A DNA stretch of 64,000 bases, taken from positions 186,001 to 250,000 of the forward strand of contig JABTUA010000003.1 of NCBI GenBank assembly GCA_015075635.1. The letters run 5' to 3'. The translations under genes and the position numbers were made by a program. The notes under the pieces are model-generated. The model saw nothing but the letters and a program-made list of their open reading frames with translations. It was not told where the DNA came from and searched no databases. This DNA is from Polyangiaceae bacterium. Lineage in GTDB: Bacteria; Myxococcota_A; Polyangia; Polyangiales; Polyangiaceae. Of the stretch, positions 52,914-61,175 are shown piece by piece; the first letter of the stretch is position 1, and every line of letters starts with the position of its first letter.

Positions 52914-54403
52914 GACGACCCCATGGTGAGCGCGAGCAGGCGCCCGCGGTCGAGCTCGGCCCGCGAAAAGAGGCCCTGGGCCCGGCCGCGGAACAGCACC
53001 AAGATCCGATCCGAGAGCTGAGAGAGCTCGTCCAGCTCCGACGACACCAGCACCACTCCGGTGCCGGCCTCGGCCACCTCGCGCACCAGCCGGTGCACGT
53101 CGGCTTTGGCCGCGACGTCGATGCCGCGCGTCGGGTCGTCGAGCAAGAGCAGCTTGGGCTCCGTCATCAGGCAGCGCGCCAGCGCGACCTTCTGCTGGTT
53201 TCCCCCCGACAGCGCGCCGACCGGTGCGCCGAGCGACGGTGCCACGAGCCGCATGCGCTCGGTGACGGGTTTCGCGCGCTCCGCTGCCGCGCGCGGCGAG
53301 ACGAGAAAGCTCGACAGGCTGCTCAGCGTGGCGTTGTCGGCGATGGACCGCGCGGGAAAGACGCTGTCACCGCGAGCGCGCGCGAGCAGCGTCACGCCGC
53401 GCTTCACCGCCATCGCCGGTGAGCGGGGGCAGTAGCGCGTGCCCCCGAGCGTCATCTCGCCGCTGGCTTCGTCTGGAAGCGCGCCGAAGAGCGCGTGGAG
53501 CAGCTCGCTCGCGCCGGAGTCCCAGAGCCCGGCGACGCCCAGGATCTCGCCCTCTCGCACCTCGAGCGCCACGTCGTCGAGCACGGGCCGGGTTCCTCGG
53601 CGAGCCTTCACGCTCAAGCGCGACGCGGACAGCACGACCCGCTCCTTGGGCGTCCGCTCTCGAGCCCCCTCCAGATCGACGGCGGAGCCCACCATCTTCT
53701 CGATCAGCGAGCGCTCGTCGAGCTCCGAGGCAGGGCCGGTGTGCACCACGCGCCCGTCGCGCAGCACGGTGATGCGGTGGGCCAGCCGAAAGATCTCGTC
53801 CAGCCGGTGCGAGATGAACACGATGCCCTTGCCGGCAGCCGAGAGCTCTGCGACGCGCTCGAACAGGCGCTCGGCTTCGGGCTCGGCGAGCGCGCTCGTC
53901 GGCTCGTCCAGGATCAGCACGCGCGCTGCGTGGCTCAGGGCCCGCGCGATCTCGACCAGCTGGCGCTCGGCCAGGCCCAGCTCCTCGACGTGTCGATTCG
54001 GGTCGAGGTCGAGACCCACGCGCGCGAGGGTCGAGCGCGCTTCGAGCAGGTACCGAGACGACACCCAGGGGGACAGCAGCGGGCGGCGCTCACCCAAGAA
54101 CAGGTTGTCGAGCACCGACAAACCGGGCACGAGCGAGAGCTCCTGATGGATGGTCGCCACGCCGGCCCGCGCCGCGGCCTGCGGCTCGCGAAAGCGCACG
54201 CTCTTCCCCCCCATGCAAAGCTCGCCTCCGTAGTCGCTGATGGCGCCCGACAGGATCTTGATCAGCGTGCTCTTGCCCGCCCCGTTGCCGCCGGCCAAGA
54301 CGTGGACTTCCCCCGCCCGCACCTCGAACGAGACGCCGGACAGCGCTCGCGTCGAGCCGAACGACTTGTCGACGGCGCGGAGCTCGAGGAGCGGCTCGGT
54401 CAC
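52910..54403 (-). CDS. Sugar ABC transporter ATPase, two NBDs (RbsA/MglA-like)
   Basis: 497 residues from a GTG (VTEPLLELRAV). NBD1 (~1-240) has Walker A AGGNGAGKST (38-46), with Gly where Glu is usual, ERQLVEIARAL in place of LSGGQ, and the Walker B region VLILDEPTSAL. NBD2 (~250-497) has the weakened Walker A GLWDSGASELL typical of RbsA/MglA, LSGGNQQKVALARCL and LLLLDDPTRGID. It powers sugar import together with the permease, whose start overlaps its stop (GTGA). No binding-protein gene is adjacent. Confidence 0.93.
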   Translation of the reverse strand: MTEPLLELRAVDKSFGSTRALSGVSFEVRAGEVHVLAGGNGAGKSTLIKILSGAISDYGGELCMGGKSVRFREPQAAARAGVATIHQELSLVPGLSVLDNLFLGERRPLLSPWVSSRYLLEARSTLARVGLDLDPNRHVEELGLAERQLVEIARALSHAARVLILDEPTSALAEPEAERLFERVAELSAAGKGIVFISHRLDEIFRLAHRITVLRDGRVVHTGPASELDERSLIEKMVGSAVDLEGARERTPKERVVLSASRLSVKARRGTRPVLDDVALEVREGEILGVAGLWDSGASELLHALFGALPDEASGEMTLGGTRYCPRSPAMAVKRGVTLLARARGDSVFPARSIADNATLSSLSSFLVSPRAAAERAKPVTERMRLVAPSLGAPVGALSGGNQQKVALARCLMTEPKLLLLDDPTRGIDVAAKADVHRLVREVAEAGTGVVLVSSELDELSQLSDRILVLFRGRAQGLFSRAELDRGRLLALTMGSS

Positions 54404-54459
54404 GCTGGCCAGAGTAGCGAAACCTGGCGGAAACGCGCGTTCGTTGGCATGCTTGGCGG

Positions 54460-55005
54460 ATGCGCGGGACGACCCTGGGTGCGATCGCGATTCTGGCTCT
54501 GATTTCCCTGTCTGCTTGCGGCGAAGACGACGACGACGGGGGAGGGACCGGGGGGCAGAGCAGCGGCGGCGCCGCCGGCTCCGCCGGCAGCGGCGGTGGC
54601 AGCGCGGGTAGCGGCGGTGGCAGCGCCGGTAGCGGCGGCGGCAGCGCGGGCAGCGGCGGCGGCAGCGCGGGCAGCGCCGGTAGCGGCGGCGGCAGCGCGG
54701 GCAGCGGCGGCAGCGCGGGCAGCGGTGGGACCGACGCGGGCACCGGAGGCAGCGACGCGGGCAGCGACGCGGCATCCGGCGGCAGCGGCGGCGGCAAGCC
54801 CGACGGCGGCAACTCGAAGTGCACCTTCGACACCGACTGCAAGCTCTTCTCCTCGTATTGCGCCAGCGACCCTTGCGTGTGCTTTGCGCTCCAGCCCGGA
54901 GAGGCAGACCCGAAGTGCGGTGGCACCACAGTGACCTGCTTGAAGGACCCGTGTCAGGGCAAGGTGGCGGTGTGCGGGAGCGGCGGCACCTGCAAGGTGC
55001 AGTAG
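54460..55005 (+). CDS. Lipoprotein with extended Gly/Ser/Ala repeat
   Basis: 181 residues. MRGTTLGAIAILALISLSAC gives lipobox LSAC with Cys20. Residues ~25-120 are almost entirely GSGGGSA-type repeats ((SAGSGGG)n, DNA repeat of ~21 bp between 54590 and 54730). The C-terminal 60 residues are Cys-rich (CTFDTDCKLFSSYC, CVCFALQ, CLKDPCQGKVAVC). The overall architecture is a lipid anchor, a flexible stalk and a disulfide-bonded head, so display on the outer membrane is likely. The stalk length may vary by slippage. The next lipoprotein gene overlaps its end by 34 bases. Confidence 0.8.
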   Translation: MRGTTLGAIAILALISLSACGEDDDDGGGTGGQSSGGAAGSAGSGGGSAGSGGGSAGSGGGSAGSGGGSAGSAGSGGGSAGSGGSAGSGGTDAGTGGSDAGSDAASGGSGGGKPDGGNSKCTFDTDCKLFSSYCASDPCVCFALQPGEADPKCGGTTVTCLKDPCQGKVAVCGSGGTCKVQ

Positions 55006-56372
55006 CGCTCGCGCTCTGCGTGTCGGCCTGCGGTTCGCGCTCGGCGCTGCTCGAGCCGGGCGCGAGCTCCGGCGGCGGCGCGGGTAGCGGTGCTACCGCG
55101 GGGGTTGGCGCCTTCGGCGGCGGTGGCTTCGGCGGCGGTGGTTTCGGCGGCGGCGGCTTCGGCGGCGGCGGCTTCGGCGGAGGTGGCGCCGGCGGAGTCG
55201 CGGGCTTCGGTGGCGCTACGGAGTGCGCGGGCTTGTTCCAGGTCGAGCCGCTCGTCGAGGTCCAGCACTCCGCCAGCGAGCACGATCAGCTGCCGGAGCT
55301 GGTGTTCTCGAGCGACGACGACTCGCAGGTCAGCGTGGCCTTCGTGCGCGAGCCCGTCGAGTCACCGAGCGCCTTCCGCAAGCTCGCGCACGCGACGCTC
55401 TCGCCCTGGCTCGACTGGCCGAACGGCGGAATGCTCGCGCCCTCCTACGAGACCTTCGCCAGCCCGCAGCTCTCGACGAAGTTCCGCGCGGGCGCCGGCT
55501 TCGGCGGCGAGCTGGCGCTGCTCGTCGCGCATCAAGCCGGTAGCAGCGCGGTCGCAAGCCTCGCGCCCATGGTGGACGCCAAGGCCTCGAGCGCCGGGCC
55601 CACGGTCACGCTGCTGGGCTCGACCCCCGCGTTCGTGGCGCGCGGCAGCGACGGCCGCCACCTCGCCGGGACGCGGGACGACACCTCGCTCTTCGTCCAT
55701 GTCGTGAAGTCCGGCTTCGTCACCCAGACCAGCACGCTCGGCTGCGCTTCTTTCGGCGCCGTGGCAGACGCGGTGGCCTTCGCGGACGGCTGGCTGGTCG
55801 CGTACGCGAACGGCATGAACGCACCGAAGCTCGGCTGCGGCCAGCAAGATCCGGGACCGCCGGTTCGCCTCGACTTCGCGCGCGTCGGCTTCGACGGCAC
55901 GGTCACGTTCCTGACCTCGCTGAACGCGGGCGCACCGCTCATGCACATCGCGGCGGCGCCGCACCCGGACGGCGCCTACGTGGTGTACCGCGTCGCCAGC
56001 GGCGGTCTGGTCGCGCCCATCGAGTGGGTGCGCGTCGAGGGCTTCGGCGGCAGCCTGCTCGGTCCCGTGGACGTCTCCGGCTCCGGCGACTTTCCGCTGG
56101 AGTTCGACGCCGCCGCGCTGGGCGACCGGCTGGTGGTCGCCTGGGGCAACGACCCGGCGGGCAACCCTCCGGACCTCGTGCTCAGCATGTTCGACCCGCT
56201 GGGTGCGCCAGTCGGCGGGCTCACGCTCGAGCCCCAGTTCGGCGGGCCGCTCTCGGTCATCGGCGCGCCCGGGGGCCACAGTCTGGTGGTGGCCTGGCAG
56301 GGGCCGCCGAAGAACGCGGGTCAAGGCGGCAGGGTGAACCTCGCGCGCTTCGACTGCTTCGGCGCGCCGTGA
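54972..56372 (+). CDS. Lipoprotein with Phe-Gly-rich stalk
   Basis: 466 residues from the GTG at 54972, which lies inside the end of the previous gene in another frame. This start gives VRERRHLQGAVALALCVSAC, a good signal peptide with lipobox VSAC (Cys20); no later start precedes the signal. Residues ~25-70 hold (GGGGF)n-type repeats. The rest (~75-466) has recurrent strand patterns around W/F and D-G-x-G turns (VAFADGWLVAYANG, ALGDRLVVAWGNDP, GHSLVVAWQG), suggestive of a beta-propeller. No family is named with confidence. Probably an outer-membrane protein. Confidence 0.7.
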   Translation: MRERRHLQGAVALALCVSACGSRSALLEPGASSGGGAGSGATAGVGAFGGGGFGGGGFGGGGFGGGGFGGGGAGGVAGFGGATECAGLFQVEPLVEVQHSASEHDQLPELVFSSDDDSQVSVAFVREPVESPSAFRKLAHATLSPWLDWPNGGMLAPSYETFASPQLSTKFRAGAGFGGELALLVAHQAGSSAVASLAPMVDAKASSAGPTVTLLGSTPAFVARGSDGRHLAGTRDDTSLFVHVVKSGFVTQTSTLGCASFGAVADAVAFADGWLVAYANGMNAPKLGCGQQDPGPPVRLDFARVGFDGTVTFLTSLNAGAPLMHIAAAPHPDGAYVVYRVASGGLVAPIEWVRVEGFGGSLLGPVDVSGSGDFPLEFDAAALGDRLVVAWGNDPAGNPPDLVLSMFDPLGAPVGGLTLEPQFGGPLSVIGAPGGHSLVVAWQGPPKNAGQGGRVNLARFDCFGAP

Positions 56373-56627
56373 CACTACTCCAGCTGGAGCAGATCGCGGG
56401 CTGCCACTGAGGCATCGACCCACGAGAGTGCCGGCGCGGCCGGCGCCTCCCCGGCGTCGGGTGGGATTTGTCGCCGAACGTTTCCGGAGATCGTCTTGAC
56501 GAGGGCGCCGAAGAGCGCGCGGCTGGCCGACAGGCGCGGGGCACGCAAGGGCGAAACCCGAGTCTGAAAACACGAACGCCGCGGATGCCCGAGGGCACCC
56601 GCGGCGCGCGCGTGGGTCAGCTGGCGA
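56373..56627. other. Intergenic region with terminator hairpin
   Basis: 255 bp between two convergent lipoprotein genes. It contains a strong hairpin at 56578-56605 and nothing else convincing. Confidence 0.6.
56578..56605 (-). terminator. Rho-independent terminator candidate of the Stig1-repeat lipoprotein gene
   Basis: The hairpin has a 13-bp stem (GCCGCGGATGCCC with its near-complement GGGCACCCGCGGC, one mismatch) and a 2-base loop. On the minus strand it starts 22 bases after the stop and is followed by a short T-rich stretch (GTTCGTGTTTTC). Stem strength is high; the T-run is modest. Confidence 0.6.
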
Positions 56628-59105
56628 TCAGCCGGTGCCCGGTAGCGTGGCGTTCGACAGCCACTTGAAGCCGTCGAGCAGCGTCGCCGAGTCGAAGGCG
56701 CTGTCGCCCACGTCCCAGACCACGATGCGGAGCTCGACGATCTGGCCCGGGATGACGTTGCCCGCGGTGGTCAGCCAGTAGGTGCCGCCACCGATGGTGC
56801 AGCCGGTTCCACCCTGCTTGTCGAAGCCCGTGCCGAGCAGGCTGCTGATGCCCGCCTGGCAAGAGCTGGCGTTCACGCTGGTGTCCCAGCAGCCCGGGTT
56901 CGAGGTCTGGGTCTCGCACACCGCGAACAGGCTGGTGCCCGCCGCGATGTTGATGCCAATCGGCCACTTCTTGGCGGTGCTGTCCAGGTACGTCATCAGG
57001 TTCTTGTCCACCGGGTTGGCGATGGGCGAAGGCGTACCGCTCGGCGTGTCCACCAGCGCGATGACCTGATCGTTGAAGTTCGTGCAGACGTACTCGGGGT
57101 ACTCCGCGCTGAGGAAGTAGGAGTTGAACGAGAAAGCCCGAGCGTTGGTCGGCGCGCGCAGGCGCAGGCGCAACATCACCGAGTCGTTCGGCGTCGCCGG
57201 GCTGCCCGAGGTGCCGGAGCCGCAGTTCGGCGCCACCGGCAGGGCGTTGGCGGCCTTGAGCGGCAGGTTCGCCGTGGTGAACCAGTCCTTGATGCAGCGG
57301 GCGTCCGTGCAGGTCGAGATGTTCACGGTGCTCGCCGGGGCGTGCGTCGTGCTGACGTTGCCGCCGCTCGGCGCGCCACCGTTCGGGCCGGGGTTGGTCT
57401 GGGTGCCGTCGGCGGCGATGCCGCTGGAGAACACCGCCATCGAGCCACCCTCGATCGGCACGTTGTTGGTGCCGAACTTCGGCCGGATCGAGCGGGCGCG
57501 GGCGTCGCCGAGCGCCGAGCCGTCGGCGCGCAGGATCTCCGCGGTGATGAGGCCCCAGGTCTTCTGGTTCTTGGCCGGGTTCTCGGTCGTGGTCCGGCAG
57601 ATCCCCATGGCCTTGGCGTAGTCGCCCGGGGTCGAGGAGTTCGACGTCAGGGCCTGGTCGCAGGGCAGCGCGTCCTCCTGGTCGAAGAGATCGACCTTGG
57701 CGTTGCAGTTGTCGTCGATGCCGTTTCCGACCACCTCGACTGCGCCGGGGTTCACGTACTGCGGCTCGCTGCCGCAGGTGCCCGGCTTGTCGCAGCAGTC
57801 ACCCTCGGAGACGAGCCAGCCGTCGCCGTCGCAGTCCGTGGTGGCGCTGTTGCACTGCTGGCAGGTGCCAGTCACGCAGGTGGCGCCGGGAGCACAGGCG
57901 TTGCCGCAGCTGCCGCAGTTGGCGCCGTCGGTCTGGGTGTTGACGCAGAAGTTGCCGCACTTGGTCAGGCCGCTGCCGCACACGCTGGCGCAGGCGCCGT
58001 TGTTGCAGACCTGCCCGGAGCCGCACACGGTGCCGCAGGTGCCGCAGTTGGCGCCGTCGGTCTTGGTGTCGACGCAGGTGTTGCCGCACTTGGTGGTGCC
58101 GCCGGAGCACTGCAAGCTGCAGGTCCCGCCGGAGCAGACCTGGCCGGTCGGGCAGGCGTTGCCGCAACCGCCGCAGTTGCCCGGGTCGGTGTTGGTGTCG
58201 ACGCAGGTGTTGCCGCACTTGGTGGCGCCGCCCGAGCACTGCAAGCTGCAGGTGCCGTTCGAGCAGACCTGGCCGCCGGTGCAGGCGGTGCCGCAGGTGC
58301 CGCAGTTGGCCGAGTCGGTGTTGGTGTCGACGCACACCGTGCCGCACTTGGTGGTGCCGCCGGAGCAGGTCAGACCGCAGGTGCCGGTCGAGCAGACCTC
58401 ACCGCTCTGGCACGCGGTGCCGCAGGCGCCGCAGTTGGCGGGGTCGATCTGGGTGTCGACGCACTTGTTGCCGCACAGCACCGTGCCACCGAGGCACTGC
58501 GAGGCGCACTGGCCGGCGGAGCAGACCTGTCCCGTGGTGCACGCGGTGCCGCATGCGCCGCAGTTGGCGGGGTCGATCTGGGTGTCGACGCACTTGCCGC
58601 TGCACTCCGTGCTGCCGCCCAGGCAGCTCGAGGCGCACTGGCCGGCGGAGCAGACCTGGCCGGTGGCGCAGGCGGTGCCGCAGGCGCCGCAGTTCTGGGG
58701 GTCGATCTGGGTGTCGACGCACTTGTTGCTGCACTCGGTGGTGCCGCCCTTGCACTGCCCGGCGCACTGACCCGCCGAGCAGAGCTCGCCGGTCGCGCAC
58801 TTGGTCCCGCAAGAGCCGCAGTTGTTGGGGTCGTAGTCGGTCTGGACGCACTGGCCGTCGCAGAGCGTGGCGCCGGGGCACTGGGTGCCTCCACCGGTTC
58901 CGCCGCTGCCGCCGACGCTGCCGCCGGTGTTGCCGGAGCCTCCGGTCCCGCCGCCGACGCCGCCGGGGCCGCCGTCCTTGGCGCCGGTGCCGCCGAAGCC
59001 GCTCGAGCTTCCGCTGTCGCTGCCGCAACCGGCGAGCGGTGCGGCCGCGAGGCCGGCGAGCGCTGCGGCCGCGAAGGCCACATTGCGCAGTCTGTTCATC
59101 TTCAT
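56628..59105 (-). CDS. Lipoprotein with eight Stig1-like repeats and MopE-type metal-binding motif
   Basis: 825 residues from MKMNRLRN (AGGAG just upstream). Lipobox LAGC with Cys27, then a Gly-rich linker. Eight Cys-rich repeats of ~40 residues follow (~75-415): C-x3-CVDT-x2-D-x2-NCG-x-CG-x2-C-x2-G-x2-C-x-x-G-x-C, like Stigma-specific Stig1 domains. At ~430-475 is CDGDGWLVSEGDCCDKPGTC and NPGAVEVVGNGIDDNC, the acidic calcium/copper-type motif known from MopE. The last ~350 residues include CETQTSNPGCWDTSVN and GNVIPGQIVELRIVVWD-x-G-D, resembling a choice-of-anchor beta domain. Likely exposed at the surface; partner and function unknown. Confidence 0.85.
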   Translation of the reverse strand: MKMNRLRNVAFAAAALAGLAAAPLAGCGSDSGSSSGFGGTGAKDGGPGGVGGGTGGSGNTGGSVGGSGGTGGGTQCPGATLCDGQCVQTDYDPNNCGSCGTKCATGELCSAGQCAGQCKGGTTECSNKCVDTQIDPQNCGACGTACATGQVCSAGQCASSCLGGSTECSGKCVDTQIDPANCGACGTACTTGQVCSAGQCASQCLGGTVLCGNKCVDTQIDPANCGACGTACQSGEVCSTGTCGLTCSGGTTKCGTVCVDTNTDSANCGTCGTACTGGQVCSNGTCSLQCSGGATKCGNTCVDTNTDPGNCGGCGNACPTGQVCSGGTCSLQCSGGTTKCGNTCVDTKTDGANCGTCGTVCGSGQVCNNGACASVCGSGLTKCGNFCVNTQTDGANCGSCGNACAPGATCVTGTCQQCNSATTDCDGDGWLVSEGDCCDKPGTCGSEPQYVNPGAVEVVGNGIDDNCNAKVDLFDQEDALPCDQALTSNSSTPGDYAKAMGICRTTTENPAKNQKTWGLITAEILRADGSALGDARARSIRPKFGTNNVPIEGGSMAVFSSGIAADGTQTNPGPNGGAPSGGNVSTTHAPASTVNISTCTDARCIKDWFTTANLPLKAANALPVAPNCGSGTSGSPATPNDSVMLRLRLRAPTNARAFSFNSYFLSAEYPEYVCTNFNDQVIALVDTPSGTPSPIANPVDKNLMTYLDSTAKKWPIGINIAAGTSLFAVCETQTSNPGCWDTSVNASSCQAGISSLLGTGFDKQGGTGCTIGGGTYWLTTAGNVIPGQIVELRIVVWDVGDSAFDSATLLDGFKWLSNATLPGTG

Positions 59106-59204
59106 CGTCTTCTCTCCTATTGGAAGAAATTCCCGCCCCAACCCTCGCTGAGGTCGAGTGTCTTGGCGTGCCTGCCCGCGGGGCGGGCACACCGGGCCGG
59201 GTCC

Positions 59205-59984
59205 TCATACCGCGGGTCGACGCCGAGTCTTCCCTACGGTCGCACGGCGAACTACCCCAGTGCCAGGCCGCTGTCGATGGGGCAGAGCGCCTCGTTCCGA
59301 GACTTCCGGTGCCAGCGCGGACGGGGGCCAGAGCCCGGCGTCCGCCAGCAACGCGACCAACCGGTTCCGGAGCGGCTCCGCGACTGGGGCGGCCAGCCAC
59401 GGCAGGAGCGGAGTCAGCGTGTCGAGCGCGCCGTCCGCGAGGGCACGCGTCCGGGTTTGTCCGGGAGACTCGTCGTGCACGAAGTACAACACCATTCCCA
59501 GCATCAGCACCCAGAGCCCCAGCGCGGCCTGGTCCCGGAGATCTTCGGCGACCTCCGGAATCGAGAGCGCTTCGCGCAGGATGCCGATGCCTCGCGCTCT
59601 GAGCGATCCCGTCTCGCGCGAGAACACCGACACGGTCGAGCTCGGATCGCCGATGGTCCGGAACAGCCCGGTCAGGAGCTTGCGGTCGTGCTTCATCAGA
59701 TCCAGGCGCACGTGGAAGACGGCGCGCAAGCGCTCGCCCAGATCACCCGAGCGCGCGAAGACGTCACGAGCGCGGCGCTCGTGCTCATCCATCTGCGTCT
59801 CCCAGTGGGCGAGCACGAGCGCTTCTTTGGACGGGAAGTAGTAGTAGGCCGACCCGAGCGAAGTGCCCGCGGCCTCGGCGATCTCCCGCATGGTCGTGGC
59901 GTCGAAGCCGCGTTTTCGGAACTTGCCCAGCGCCGTCTCCAGGATGCGCTCGCGGGTGGACTCCGACTTCTTCTTGCGTTTCAC
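59205..59984 (-). CDS. TetR family transcriptional regulator
   Basis: 259 residues from GTG (VKRKKKSESTRERI), which overlaps the DUF393 stop as GTGA; a further upstream TTG is less likely. The DNA-binding helix-turn-helix is RILETALGKFRKRGFDATTMREIAEAAGTSLGSAYYYFPSKEALV (~12-56). The ligand-binding part is ~200 residues, and the C-terminus is Arg-rich. It is the last gene of a three-gene operon with a small membrane protein and a thiol-disulfide protein. Two identical-half palindromes on the operon promoter make autorepression likely. Inducer unknown. Confidence 0.88.
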   Translation of the reverse strand: MKRKKKSESTRERILETALGKFRKRGFDATTMREIAEAAGTSLGSAYYYFPSKEALVLAHWETQMDEHERRARDVFARSGDLGERLRAVFHVRLDLMKHDRKLLTGLFRTIGDPSSTVSVFSRETGSLRARGIGILREALSIPEVAEDLRDQAALGLWVLMLGMVLYFVHDESPGQTRTRALADGALDTLTPLLPWLAAPVAEPLRNRLVALLADAGLWPPSALAPEVSERGALPHRQRPGTGVVRRATVGKTRRRPAV

Positions 59985-60385
59985 CGGTACGGTCCTCGGG
60001 CTCCCAGCTCGCAACTATCCGACGCGCAGGGGCGGTGTGAAAAGAGCGCACCGACCCGGCGGCGCTCGGCGGAGACGGTGCGGAAGAAGCGCTCGGCCAG
60101 CGGGGCCAGGGCGGGGGTGGAGATGCGTTCGGCCCACTCCCGATAGTCACGGAGCGCCCACAGGCACATCACGAACGCGGGCGCGCCCGCCCAGACGCGG
60201 CCGTCGTCGGCGATGACGCAGAGCTGGCCGCCTCGAAAGGGGACTTGCCCGAAGCGCCGGCGAGCCTCCTCCGAGTCGCAGGGCAGGAGCTCGAGCGGCA
60301 CGAAGCTCGGCTGCGTCCCGAGCCAGTCCTTGCAGTGCAAGCACAGGTCGCAGCCGGCGTCGTAGAGGATGGTCAGCGTTCGCAT
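59981..60385 (-). CDS. DUF393 (DCC family) thiol-disulfide-like protein
   Basis: 134 residues. The DUF393 hallmark YDAGCDLC (Tyr8, Asp9, Cys12, Cys15) is at the N-terminus, followed by a second Cys at 18 and a conserved region ALRDYREWAERI. DCC proteins are predicted thioredoxin-fold oxidoreductases, with membrane or horizontal electron partners in some. The gene follows the membrane protein by 4 bp and overlaps the tetR gene. Role in the operon is unknown. Confidence 0.85.
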   Translation of the reverse strand: MRTLTILYDAGCDLCLHCKDWLGTQPSFVPLELLPCDSEEARRRFGQVPFRGGQLCVIADDGRVWAGAPAFVMCLWALRDYREWAERISTPALAPLAERFFRTVSAERRRVGALFSHRPCASDSCELGARGPYR

Positions 60386-60389
60386 GTCC

Positions 60390-60860
60390 TCACCCGCTGG
60401 CGCCGCCGCTGGTGGCGTAGGCCTGGCTGGCGTGGGCCGCGGCGGCGGCCGGCGTGTAGTCGACGCGCCACTGGTAGGGCACGGGCGGCGGCAGCTCGGC
60501 GAGCTTGGCGCGCCGGCGGATGCGGTGGAACAGGTACATGTTGAAGAAATGCATGAACCCGAGCGACAGCAGCAGCCAGCCGAGCTTCTGCGCCAGGATC
60601 TCGACCGCGGCGACTCCGCTCTCCGGCCGATCCGCCCGGAGCAGCAGGCAGGCGTAGCCGAGGTTCATCAAGTAGAAGCCGACCACGAGCAGGCGGTTCA
60701 CCGCCTGAGCCAGATCCGGTGAGTCCTTGAACACGTCGCGCAGGAACACCGCACCGTTCTTGAACAGCGTGCGCGCGAGCCAGATGGTGAGGCCGATGCT
60801 GACCACGCTGTAGACGGCGTACACGGTGGTGAGGGCGGTGGCTGGGTCCTGGGGGGTCAT
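60390..60860 (-). CDS. Small integral membrane protein of a TetR-controlled operon
   Basis: 156 residues with four predicted transmembrane helices (TTVYAVYSVVSIGLTIWLA, LLVVGFYLMNLGYACLLL, AQKLGWLLLSLGFMHFFNMYLF and a shorter one near 95-105). The C-terminal ~45 residues are Pro/Ala-rich and end in VDYTPAAAAAH. No family recognised. It is the first gene after the promoter and tandem operators at 60892-60932. Confidence 0.7.
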   Translation of the reverse strand: MTPQDPATALTTVYAVYSVVSIGLTIWLARTLFKNGAVFLRDVFKDSPDLAQAVNRLLVVGFYLMNLGYACLLLRADRPESGVAAVEILAQKLGWLLLSLGFMHFFNMYLFHRIRRRAKLAELPPPVPYQWRVDYTPAAAAAHASQAYATSGGASG

Positions 60861-60891
60861 GGGTGCCTTTCTCGGGCCGCCGGCCCGTTCT

Positions 60892-60920
60892 TGAACATGT
60901 TCAGATTGTGAACACGTTCA
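60892..60920. promoter_or_regulatory. Tandem 12-bp TetR-type operators
   Basis: TGAACATGTTCA (60892-60903) is a perfect palindrome. TGAACACGTTCA (60909-60920) is the same sequence with one base change. The left ends are 17 bp apart, about one and a half turns. They sit 32-60 bases upstream of the first gene of an operon ending in a tetR gene, which is the usual arrangement for autorepression. Confidence 0.8.
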
Positions 60921-60932
60921 ACAAAACGTCAA
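60905..60932 (-). promoter_or_regulatory. Promoter of the TetR operon overlapping the operators
   Basis: On the minus strand TTGACG (60927-60932) and CACAAT (60905-60910) are separated by 16 bases. The second operator covers the spacer and -10 box, the first covers the likely start site region. A bound repressor would exclude RNA polymerase. Boxes match the sigma-70 consensus at 5 and 4 of 6 positions. Confidence 0.65.
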
Positions 60933-60953
60933 GCCCTCCGACGTGCCAGAAAA

Positions 60954-61073
60954 CCGCGAAGACGCCAAGAGCGCCAGGAGCGCCAAGAGTGCAAAAAGAA
61001 AAACGAATCTTTGGTTTCTCCGACTCTGAAGGGCACGCTCTCTGCTTGGCGTTCCTTCCGGCGTCTTGGCGGT
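60954..61073. repeat. Inverted-repeat element B, CGCCAAGA-type units
   Basis: The left arm (60954-61010) has four units on CGCCAAGAG or CGCCAGGAG, then an A-rich tract ending GAATCTTTGG. The right arm (61044-61073) reads in inverse orientation GACCGCCAAGACGCCGGAAGGAACGCCAAGC. The arms enclose a ~33-bp core. The plan and the GAAT-x-TTTGG junction are shared with element A at 23602, where the units are CGCCACGA and the core is 123 bp. Confidence 0.55.
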
Positions 61074-61175
61074 CGATGCTGGTGGCTCCGATCCGCGGCC
61101 AGGTGGGGGGGAGGCGTGTTAGAAGGGGGCCTCGACGCAAGCTGCCGTTGCGTCAGGTTTTCGCCGGAGAACGCC

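Larger units (their letters stand above)
60861..61175. other. Intergenic region before nuoA
   Basis: 315 bp between the divergent TetR operon and nuoA. It holds the tandem operators and promoter (60892-60932), then repeat element B (60954-61073). Between 61074 and 61175 no feature is obvious except the nuoA Shine-Dalgarno GGAG about 8 bases before its GTG. The nuoA promoter must lie inside or beside the element. Confidence 0.6.
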
